A stretch of 5,681 bases of DNA from the NCBI GenBank assembly GCA_041747155.1, contig JBGTFQ010000195.1, positions 1 through 5,681 on the forward strand, read 5' to 3'. A program made the position numbers and the translations under genes. Position 1 is the first letter of the stretch, and every line of letters begins with the position of its first letter. The notes under the pieces are model-generated. The model was not told the origin of the DNA and ran no database searches. It worked only from the letters and a program-made list of their open reading frames with translations. The stretch comes from JACDDK01 sp041747155. GTDB lineage: Bacteria > Actinomycetota > Rubrobacteria > Rubrobacterales > Rubrobacteraceae. This document shows positions 1 to 5,149 of this stretch, piece after piece.

Positions 1-174
1 AAGGACTATCTCACCGTCTATCTCGAAGATGGCGCCCGCCACCAGCTTCGGCCCCAGATAGAAAACAAGCCCGCAATCAGGACACACCAGCCGCTCCGGG
101 TCGCCGATTTTGAGAACGCGAGTCTCGAAGCGTCCGGCGCACCGGGGACAGAACTTGTATTCGGGTGGGTTCAT
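1..174 (-). CDS. Nudix hydrolase with N-terminal zinc ribbon (partial, C-terminus off the left edge)
   Basis: The minus strand opens with ATG at 174-172 and stays open for 58 codons to the window edge. The protein begins MNPPEYKFCPRCAG and continues with CPDCGLVFY followed by GPKLVAGAIFEIDGEIVL. Cys9, Cys12, Cys31 and Cys34 form a CxxC...CxxC zinc ribbon. The following strand pattern (FY-x-x-PK-x-x-AGAI) is how Nudix domains fused to an NADH-pyrophosphatase-like zinc ribbon usually begin. Family members hydrolyse nucleoside diphosphates linked to another moiety; the substrate cannot be told because the Nudix box itself is outside the window. An in-frame TGA lies upstream with no other start codon between, so the ATG is the likely start, although no clear Shine-Dalgarno precedes it. 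It is divergent from the tRNA gene. Family call is confident; specificity is not. Confidence 0.85.
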   Translation of the reverse strand, partial: MNPPEYKFCPRCAGRFETRVLKIGDPERLVCPDCGLVFYLGPKLVAGAIFEIDGEIVL

Positions 175-235
175 GGTTCTAGAGAGTGATTCATGTTCTG
201 AGGTCTTCCATCACTTCGTGCCTCCAAAACGTAGA

Positions 236-281
236 GAGCTACGTCCGGCGTGCTAGAATTCCTCTCACGCGGACGTAGCTC
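236..281. repeat. Inverted repeat covering the tRNA-Gly 5' end
   Basis: GAGCTACGTCCG at 236-247 is the exact reverse complement of CGGACGTAGCTC at 270-281 (12 bp). After one unpaired G at 248, CGTG (249-252) pairs with CACG (266-269), giving about 16 pairs with one bulge around a 13-base loop. The right arm contains the 5' acceptor strand of the tRNA and the start of its D arm. The left arm therefore imitates the 3' acceptor strand. It could be a hairpin in a longer precursor, a palindromic protein site over the promoter, or a relic of a duplicated tRNA end. Confidence 0.75.
254..259 (+). promoter_or_regulatory. Possible extended -10 box for tRNA-Gly
   Basis: TAGAAT is preceded by TGC (251-253), giving a TGn extended -10. 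It lies nine bases before the tRNA 5' end, so transcription would begin about two or three bases upstream of the mature tRNA. No recognisable -35 hexamer sits at 231-236 (GTAGAG). The box falls in the loop of the inverted repeat at 236-281. Inferred from sequence only. Confidence 0.4.
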
Positions 282-341
282 AGTTGGTAGAGCGCAAGCT
301 TCCCAAGCTTGAGGTCGCGGGTTCGAAGCCCGTCGTCCGCT
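269..341 (+). tRNA. tRNA-Gly (anticodon CCC)
   Basis: A full cloverleaf is visible. The acceptor stem GCGGACG (269-275) pairs perfectly with CGTCCGC (334-340), followed by discriminator T at 341. The D arm contains AGCTCAGTTGGTAGAGC. The anticodon stem CAAGC/GCTTG encloses the loop TTCCCAA, giving anticodon CCC, which reads GGG glycine codons. The T arm is GCGGGTTCGAAGCCCGT. The 3' CCA is not encoded (the next bases are CTG) and must be added afterwards. A discriminator U is normal for bacterial tRNA-Gly. The gene converges on sdhB, whose stop codon is only three bases away on the other strand. Confidence 0.97.
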
Positions 342-344
342 CTG

Positions 345-1202
345 TTAGTTTCCGTTCTGACTTCCGTTAGTTGCGCCGTTTCTCGAACCTCGGTTGCCCC
401 GGATCTTGCGCATCAGCCACTTGGCTGGATCGTAGTATTCGTCGGCTACGCGCTCCTTGAGCGGGATGATGGCGTTGTCGGTGATCTTGATGCCAACCGG
501 ACACACTTCCGTGCAACACTTGGTGATGTTACAGAGCCCCACGCCGTGCTCTTCCTTGAGATCTTCTAGTCGATCCTGGTTGTCCATCGGGTGCATCTCC
601 AGCCACTGGTTCCGCACAAAGAAGCGCGGCCCGGCGAACTCCTCATGCTTGTGGTGCGTCCGCAGCACGTGGCATACGTCCTGGCACATAAAGCACTCAA
701 TGCAGCTCTTCGGCTCGTAGAGTCGCTCCACGTCCTCTTCGTACATCGTGAACGGGGCTTGTTCGTCGGAGGTGAATGGTTTGATGCTCTTTGAGACCTT
801 GTAGTTCTGGGAGACGTCGGAGACGAGGTCCTTGATGATCGGGTAAGCCTGCAACGGGTGGATATTTATATCCTGCCCGTCGTACTCCTCGACGCGCGTC
901 TTGCACAGAAGTTTTGGCTTGCCGTTGATCTCCGCACTACAAGAGCCACAATGCGCGGCCTTGCAGTTCCAGCGTACCGCGAGATCCTGCGCCTGCTCGG
1001 CCTGAACCGCCAGCACCGCGTCTAGCACGACCATACCCTCCACCAGAGGAAGTTCGTACTCGACCATTTCGCCACCGCCGCCGTCGCCCCGGAAGACCCG
1101 GATCTTGCCGGTCTCTCCGCTGGCGCCCAGATCGTCGTTTGGTACCGGGGAGTGTGCCTTGGAGGTTACGTCCCCGGAGTTGTTGCCGTTTCCTTCACTC
1201 AT
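345..1202 (-). CDS. sdhB: Succinate dehydrogenase iron-sulfur subunit SdhB
   Basis: This subunit carries electrons from the FAD of SdhA to the membrane anchor. Numbered from the upstream GTG at 1214, Cys84, Cys89, Cys92 and Cys104 form the plant-type [2Fe-2S] site. C171-x2-C174-x2-C177-x3-C181 and C228-x5-C234-x3-C238-P supply the [4Fe-4S] and [3Fe-4S] ligands. Cys181 is followed by His rather than the usual Pro. The full frame is 289 residues, longer than the roughly 240 of many SdhB, because of a Gly/Asn/Ser-rich N-terminal extension and a basic, Asn/Gly-rich C-terminal tail. Start choice is awkward: AGGAGG at 1221-1216 lies one base from GTG 1214 (too close) and 13 bases from ATG 1202 (long). 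I chose ATG, which gives 285 residues. It is the last gene of the operon and ends in TAA, three bases from the tRNA gene. Confidence 0.96.
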   Translation of the reverse strand: MSEGNGNNSGDVTSKAHSPVPNDDLGASGETGKIRVFRGDGGGGEMVEYELPLVEGMVVLDAVLAVQAEQAQDLAVRWNCKAAHCGSCSAEINGKPKLLCKTRVEEYDGQDINIHPLQAYPIIKDLVSDVSQNYKVSKSIKPFTSDEQAPFTMYEEDVERLYEPKSCIECFMCQDVCHVLRTHHKHEEFAGPRFFVRNQWLEMHPMDNQDRLEDLKEEHGVGLCNITKCCTEVCPVGIKITDNAIIPLKERVADEYYDPAKWLMRKIRGNRGSRNGATNGSQNGN

Positions 1203-1215
1203 ACTTTGGCCCACG

Positions 1216-1221
1216 CCTCCT
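1216..1221 (-). promoter_or_regulatory. Ribosome binding site of sdhB
   Basis: A perfect AGGAGG lies in the gap after the sdhA stop codon. It is one base before an in-frame GTG (1214) and 13 bases before an in-frame ATG (1202). The first spacing should not work and the second is long, so this site argues for the ATG but does not settle it. Confidence 0.7.
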
Positions 1222-1227
1222 GTATCT

Positions 1228-3039
1228 CTAGAACTGGCTTTCGGGGCCGCGCTTCTCGCCCCCGGCCATGTCTGGAACCTTGTCCGCGATCAACTCCGCG
1301 AGGTGGTCCGGCATCGGACGCTTCTCGCGCCGCTCTATGCCGACCTCGCCCTGATCATCCTTGCTAACGACGAAGTTGAGGTTGCCCAACTCGTCGTCTG
1401 GACCGTCGTAGTCCAACCGCCACTGCGCTCCGCGCCGCTCCGTCCGCTCCAGCGCCGTCCGAACGATGATCTCGGATATCTGCACGAGATACCGCACATC
1501 CTGAGCCGTATGCCAACCCGGATTAAACATCCGCGAACCCGGAACGCTGATACGCTCCAGCCGGTCCTTGAGCGCGAGCACCTTGCCAAGTCCTTCTTTC
1601 AAAGAATCCCCATCGCGCATCAAGTTGGCATGCTCCATCATCGCCGCTTGAAGCTCCTGCTGGATGAGATACGGGCTCTCGCCTTCCTCTTTCTTCTCCA
1701 GCGGTTCGAGCACGCGCCCGATCTCCTTGACGACCTCACGCTCTTCGATGTCCGCTGAATGGACACTCTCCTTAACGTAGGCCGCAGCCCCGTCACCGGC
1801 CCGCCGACCGAAGACAAGCAGGTCCGAGAGCGAGTTGCCCCCGAGCCGGTTGGCCCCGTGCAACCCACCCGCGACCTCGCCCGCCGCGAAGAGCCCCGGC
1901 ACCGTCGAAGCGCAGGTCTCCGCGTCAATCATCACGCCGCCCATCGTGTAATGGACGGTCGGGAATACTTCCATCGCTTCCTTGGATATATCGATGTCTG
2001 CGAGCTTGAGGAACTGCTCGTGCATCGTCGGCAGCTTCTTCATGATGCCGTCGTAGCCGAGATGCGTAATATCTAGATAGACTCCGCCGTGTTCGCTGCC
2101 CCGGCCCTCCTGCACCTCGGTGTAGTTGGCCCGAGCGACCACGTCGCGAGTAGATAGCTCCATCTTCTCTTTGTCGTAGTTCTCCATGTATCGCTTGCCC
2201 TCGGAGTTACGCAGCAGGCCACCCTCGCCGCGCACGCCCTCGGTTACGAGCAATCCTCGCACGCCCGGAGGCCAGACCATCCCCGTCGGATGGAACTGCA
2301 TCATCTCCATGTCCACGAGCTCAGCGCCCACGTCGTAGGAGAGCACGACACCGTCGCCGGTCCCCTCCCAGGAGTTTGACGTAACCTTGAAGATGCGGCC
2401 CCAACCGCCGGTCGCCATCACCACGGCCTTCGCCTTAAAGTGGATAAACTTGCCGCTCTCTCGGGTGTAGGCCAGAGCCCCGACGACACGACCGTTCGTC
2501 TTCAGGAGCTTCGTGACGGTGGTCTCCATGTAGATCTCAGCGTCGGTAGCGAGCACTTTCTCCTGCATCGTTCGGATCAGCTCCAGGCCGGTTCGGTCCC
2601 CGACGTGAGAGAGGCGACGGTACGTGTGGCCTCCGAATGCGCGTTGGGAGATCTTGCCTTCCGGCGTTCGGTTGAAGAGTGCCCCCCACTGCTCCAACTC
2701 TATGACTCTATCCGGAGCCTCTTTAGCGAAGGTCTCAACCATCTGCCAGTTGTTTAGGAACTTGCCGCTTTTCATAGTGTCGATAAAGTGCTGCCGCCAA
2801 GAGTCCTCGCGGTCCACATTGCCGACCGCGGCGGCGATGCCACCCTCGGCCATGACGGTGTGGGCCTTACCGAGCAGGGATTTCGTAACGATACCGACCG
2901 AGAGACCGTGATCCTCGGCGGCGGAGACCGCCGCCCGAAGGCCCGCGCCTCCGGCCCCGATTATGAGGACATCGTGCTCGCGAACCTCGTACCGCTCGCC
3001 CTGTCCGTTAGAGTGTCCGTTGCTCTCCATCTCTACCAC
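1228..3039 (-). CDS. sdhA: Succinate dehydrogenase flavoprotein subunit SdhA
   Basis: SdhA oxidises succinate to fumarate with a covalently bound FAD, on the cytoplasmic face of the membrane. The 603-residue product has the full family signature. GAGGAG at 28-33 is the dinucleotide-binding loop. KAHTVMAEGG holds His60, matching the histidine that binds FAD covalently. HPTG at 250-253 and TRDVVAR at 297-303 supply substrate-binding and proton-transfer residues, with Arg303 the likely proton shuttle. HYTMGG (His363) and NRLGGNSL (Arg398) complete the dicarboxylate site. Length fits the family (about 580-600). GTG at 3039 is preceded by AGGA at four bases; ATG at 3030, three codons in, with GGTGG before it, is an equal candidate. 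It starts 12 bases after the anchor stop. The C-terminal motif GAQWRLDYDGPDDELGNLNFVV and the operon order suggest SDH rather than fumarate reductase. Confidence 0.97.
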   Translation of the reverse strand: MVEMESNGHSNGQGERYEVREHDVLIIGAGGAGLRAAVSAAEDHGLSVGIVTKSLLGKAHTVMAEGGIAAAVGNVDREDSWRQHFIDTMKSGKFLNNWQMVETFAKEAPDRVIELEQWGALFNRTPEGKISQRAFGGHTYRRLSHVGDRTGLELIRTMQEKVLATDAEIYMETTVTKLLKTNGRVVGALAYTRESGKFIHFKAKAVVMATGGWGRIFKVTSNSWEGTGDGVVLSYDVGAELVDMEMMQFHPTGMVWPPGVRGLLVTEGVRGEGGLLRNSEGKRYMENYDKEKMELSTRDVVARANYTEVQEGRGSEHGGVYLDITHLGYDGIMKKLPTMHEQFLKLADIDISKEAMEVFPTVHYTMGGVMIDAETCASTVPGLFAAGEVAGGLHGANRLGGNSLSDLLVFGRRAGDGAAAYVKESVHSADIEEREVVKEIGRVLEPLEKKEEGESPYLIQQELQAAMMEHANLMRDGDSLKEGLGKVLALKDRLERISVPGSRMFNPGWHTAQDVRYLVQISEIIVRTALERTERRGAQWRLDYDGPDDELGNLNFVVSKDDQGEVGIERREKRPMPDHLAELIADKVPDMAGGEKRGPESQF

Positions 3040-3051
3040 CCGTTCCTGTTG

Positions 3052-3807
3052 CTAACCGATAATCGTGAAGTCCGTTATTACACCCGTCTGAAGAAGCCTC
3101 AAGTAGAGATCCGTCGCCAGCAGCGAGAAGAGGCTGTACCACGCCCACTGCGGATGCTTCGCGTTGAGCCTGCTAACTAGATTGTACGTCTTGCGTCGAG
3201 CGTTGCCACCCTTCATGCAGGAATGACAATCATTGTTTCCTCCGATCAAGTGCCGGAAGGAGTGACACGAGAACGTGTAAGCCGAAACTAGGACAATATT
3301 CAGGAACCATAGCAGCGAGCCCACCCCGATCCTAAACCCATCAGGCGTGAAGACCGTTAGAAACGCCTCGTACCAGAGAAAGATAACCACAACAATAGAG
3401 GCGTAAAGAAAGTACCGGTGAATGTTGTTCCAGACAAACACGCCCCGCTCGCCCTTGTAACTCTCCGAGCTGCTGGCCCACGGCCTATCCCGCTGCTGGG
3501 CCTTACTCGAACACGCTGGTGGATCCCAGAAGAACGCCCGGTAGTAGGCCTTACGGTAGTAGTAGCACGTCGCCCGGAACCCGAGCGGTATCCACAGAAC
3601 CAACATCGGGGCTGTCACAAAGGCCGGCATCCAGCTAGGAAGCCCTACCTCGGGAGAGTAGAACGGAGAGACGTACTGATTATATTCGCCTCCGTATAGT
3701 GCAATAGCGACGAAAGAGTACAGACCAAAAAGCGTTAGGATGACGACAACAACTATGGGTTCGATCCACCAGGGCAACTTCTTCCAGGCGGTGGCTATAC
3801 TTGACAA
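3052..3807 (-). CDS. sdhC: Succinate dehydrogenase membrane anchor (Sdh1-like, five helices, Cys/His cluster)
   Basis: This would be the only membrane subunit of the complex; no sdhD is present. Numbered from the frame's first GTG at 3918, hydrophobic segments lie near residues 52-75, 97-115, 164-190, 196-217 and 257-280: five helices. After helix 4 comes C218-H219-x3-H223, then C231-H232-x-C234. Mycobacterial Sdh1 has a similar single anchor reported to hold a membrane Rieske-type [2Fe-2S] centre and no haem, so I infer that type rather than the di-haem Bacillus type. Cys118 and Cys136 flank the helix 2-3 loop. I start at TTG 3807 (251 residues): GGGAG lies seven bases upstream and the protein then begins with a short amphipathic stretch before helix 1. 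GTG 3813 has its Shine-Dalgarno too close and GTG 3918 has none. Function is confident from the operon; the start is not. Confidence 0.9.
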   Translation of the reverse strand: MSSIATAWKKLPWWIEPIVVVVILTLFGLYSFVAIALYGGEYNQYVSPFYSPEVGLPSWMPAFVTAPMLVLWIPLGFRATCYYYRKAYYRAFFWDPPACSSKAQQRDRPWASSSESYKGERGVFVWNNIHRYFLYASIVVVIFLWYEAFLTVFTPDGFRIGVGSLLWFLNIVLVSAYTFSCHSFRHLIGGNNDCHSCMKGGNARRKTYNLVSRLNAKHPQWAWYSLFSLLATDLYLRLLQTGVITDFTIIG

Positions 3808-3814
3808 CTTCACT

Positions 3815-3819
3815 CTCCC
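3815..3819 (-). promoter_or_regulatory. Ribosome binding site deciding the sdhC start
   Basis: GGGAG on the minus strand sits seven bases before TTG 3807-3805, a normal spacing. It nearly touches GTG 3813-3811, which makes that codon unlikely. No similar site precedes GTG 3918. This favours a shorter protein than the longest open frame. Confidence 0.5.
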
Positions 3820-3869
3820 GTCTAAATGCTTGTGCCTACTTGTAACCGAAGGCTTCCCTTCTGGCTGGC

Positions 3870-3875
3870 AGTATA
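3870..3875 (-). promoter_or_regulatory. Possible -10 box of the sdh operon
   Basis: TATACT on the minus strand, the same hexamer as the rnpB -10, would start transcription near 3863 and leave a leader of about 55 bases before TTG 3807. No good -35 is visible 16-18 bases upstream (CATCTG). If the GTG at 3918 were the true start, this box would be inside the gene. Alternatively the operon may be read through from rnpB. Confidence 0.3.
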
Positions 3876-3954
3876 GAGGAAGTTCGAGTTGCCAGATGTG
3901 AATGCGTTCCAGAAGCACATATATGAGGGAACGTTGATATTTAAATCTCTACAA

Positions 3955-4338
3955 GGCTCGGGCCGTCCCGTAAGCCGGATCCTGCTCTATCCCGTCATCC
4001 ATCTCCGGGGGCGGATGACCGCTCCCGCGCTCCTCTGTGGAGCCGCACCTACCAGTCTGGGGTCCCAGACAATTTGGCTTGCTCGCGCCGGTGGTTTACC
4101 TGGCCGGTCCCTTTCAGGATACCGCCGGTGGGCTCTTACCCCACCCTTTCACCCATCACCTGTACCGGAGAGATTCCCCGGTCATCGGCTGGTCTACTCT
4201 CTGTTGCACTTGACGTTACGGAAGCTTGCGCGTTCCGTACCTCGGGTTGTTGGCCCGAGCGGTCTCTGCTACGAGTCCGGACTTTGCTCTACGCCCCGGA
4301 CGAGTCCTGGACGCAGCGACGGGTCGGACGGCCCAAAC
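3955..4338 (-). ncRNA. rnpB: RNase P RNA (bacterial type A)
   Basis: This is the catalytic RNA that trims tRNA 5' leaders. P1 is a perfect 9-bp helix between 4334-4326 and 3968-3960. P4 is visible as AAGTCCGGA (4284-4276) pairing with TCCGGCTT (3979-3972), leaving T4281 unpaired like the conserved bulged uridine. Core motifs match the Escherichia coli RNA by memory: GAGCAAAGTCCGG (4289-4277), GTGCAACAGAGAG with a following CCGATG (4209-4183), GGGTGAAAGGGTG and GGTAAGAGCCCACC (4154-4127), GAGCAAGCCAAAT near 4083-4072, and CCGGCTTAC (3978-3970). The size of about 380 bases is typical. Ends are set by P1 and are good to a few bases. No intrinsic terminator follows. The sdh operon lies downstream on the same strand. 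Long plus-strand open frames across it are not genes. Confidence 0.96.
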
Positions 4339-4345
4339 CCATCCA

Positions 4346-4351
4346 AGTATA
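4346..4351 (-). promoter_or_regulatory. -10 box of rnpB
   Basis: TATACT on the minus strand is followed after six or seven bases by GG at 4340-4339, just ahead of the P1 helix, so the start point fits the RNA 5' end. A -35 is not clear (TCCAGC at the 17-base position). The box begins two bases after the TAA stop of the upstream gene, so the upstream part of the promoter lies inside that gene. Confidence 0.6.
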
Positions 4352-4353
4352 TC

Positions 4354-4746
4354 TTACGGTGTGATCGGGCTGGATTGCGTTCTGACCGCACGGGGAGCTC
4401 CGCCGCGACGGATCAGCACGATGCGCGTGGGCGTGACCCGCACCTCGACCCGCTGCACGTGACTCCAACGCTCCCGCCACCGGGAATCCTCGCCTACGCC
4501 GGGATCGAACCATATGCTCGTGTCCTCGGCATCCAGTACGCCTTCGTAGGCATTGTAATCTTTCGGATGATGCAGCGTCGAGCCCTGGTCCCGGCGGTAG
4601 ATGCCGTTGCGCGAACGGAAAGATTGAACCGACGACGGACTGGTTCCGAGAGCAGAGGAGATCCAATCGTCACCACGACCTTCATCCACCCATCGCCGAA
4701 TATCCTCTACGAACTTCCTGAGCGAAACTCTCTGGTTAATACCCAC
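4354..4746 (-). CDS. Unrecognised small protein with probable helix-turn-helix
   Basis: I do not recognise this 130-residue protein. Residues 8-24 (SLRKFVEDIRRWVDEG) look like an amphipathic helix. DDWISSALG, a turn, then SPSSVQSFRSRNGI (27-49) looks like a helix-turn-helix with a basic recognition helix, so DNA binding is plausible. Residues 67-122 are rich in short beta-like stretches, with aromatic and acidic residues (TSIWFDPGVGEDSRWRERW) and then VEVRVTPTRIVLIRR. No catalytic motif is evident. The start is GTG at 4746: an in-frame TGA lies five codons upstream and no other start comes between. GGTGGG is five bases before it, a weak ribosome site. The coherent domain layout, and a stop that fits exactly against the rnpB promoter, support a real gene. 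It is divergent from the small membrane protein gene. Confidence 0.75.
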   Translation of the reverse strand: MGINQRVSLRKFVEDIRRWVDEGRGDDWISSALGTSPSSVQSFRSRNGIYRRDQGSTLHHPKDYNAYEGVLDAEDTSIWFDPGVGEDSRWRERWSHVQRVEVRVTPTRIVLIRRGGAPRAVRTQSSPITP

Positions 4747-4838
4747 TTGTTCCCACCGCCTTCATTTCCAAAGTTGGTCCCCACATCAATTTGTAATCTC
4801 TTTCCAGAAACCCCTATACAGTAGTGTAAGCTACGCAC
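4747..4838. promoter_or_regulatory. Divergent intergenic promoter region
   Basis: These 92 bases separate the helix-turn-helix gene (minus) and the membrane protein gene (plus). On the plus strand TTGTAA (4791-4796) and TATACA (4815-4820), 18 bases apart, make a fair sigma-70-type promoter with a start near 4827. No equally good pair is seen for the minus strand. If the HTH protein is a regulator, this region is a natural place for it to bind, but I see no clear palindrome. Confidence 0.45.
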
Positions 4839-5129
4839 ATGGATGCAGTAGCCAACATTCTAGTTGAAATCTTACGTTTGGTGCCACTTATACTGGTTTT
4901 TTTCATTCCCGCACTCTTAGCAATGGCGATTTGGAGGGAGCGCGGCGAATCCTACAAGGTCAAGGCTATTCTTATGGTAACCGTCTCGTGTGGCCTCATA
5001 GTCTTCGTTCAACTGGTCCTCCGCAATGTCTCCGCCACGCAGGTAGCCGCGACCTTGGCTGTCTCGCTGGTGCAGATCGCGGCGGCGCTTGGACTTGCCG
5101 CCTTCACCGTCTATAAACTAGCAGACTAG
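4839..5129 (+). CDS. Small three-helix membrane protein of unknown function
   Basis: This 96-residue protein has three hydrophobic segments, at about 8-31 (EILRLVPLILVFFIPALL), 43-61 (AILMVTVSCGLIVFVQLV) and 71-92 (ATLAVSLVQIAAALGLAAFT). A basic loop, WRERGESYKVK (32-42), lies between the first two and LRNVSATQ between the second and third. It has no catalytic or transport motif that I recognise. The ATG has no Shine-Dalgarno: the preceding bases are GTAAGCTACGCAC with an in-frame TAA. The promoter at 4791-4820 would leave only about a dozen leader bases, so translation may be of the short-leader or leaderless kind common in Actinobacteria. The stop TAG is 20 bases from the stop of the convergent gene. 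The hydrophobic periodicity makes a real gene likely. Confidence 0.8.
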   Translation: MDAVANILVEILRLVPLILVFFIPALLAMAIWRERGESYKVKAILMVTVSCGLIVFVQLVLRNVSATQVAATLAVSLVQIAAALGLAAFTVYKLAD

Positions 5130-5149
5130 CGACTCCGAAACCGCTCGCG

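Noticed and set aside
1105..1758. A 217-codon open frame on the plus strand
   Set aside because: It is antisense to sdhA and sdhB, whose active-site and cluster motifs are unmistakable. Its own product is low-complexity Leu/Arg/Pro with no motif.
3801..3829. TTGACA at 3801-3806 on the plus strand as a promoter -35
   Set aside because: It lies at the start of the anchor gene on the other strand. The position 17 bases on (AAATGC) is a poor -10 and no plus-strand gene follows.
4289..4666. A 125-codon minus-strand frame overlapping the helix-turn-helix gene and rnpB
   Set aside because: It is Arg/Gly-rich, out of frame with the better candidate and runs into the rnpB 5' half, so it is a shadow frame.
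3889..4824. A 311-codon open frame on the plus strand
   Set aside because: It runs antisense through the whole of rnpB and the helix-turn-helix gene. Its composition is Pro/Arg/Ser-rich with no domain pattern, which is typical of the antisense of a structured RNA.
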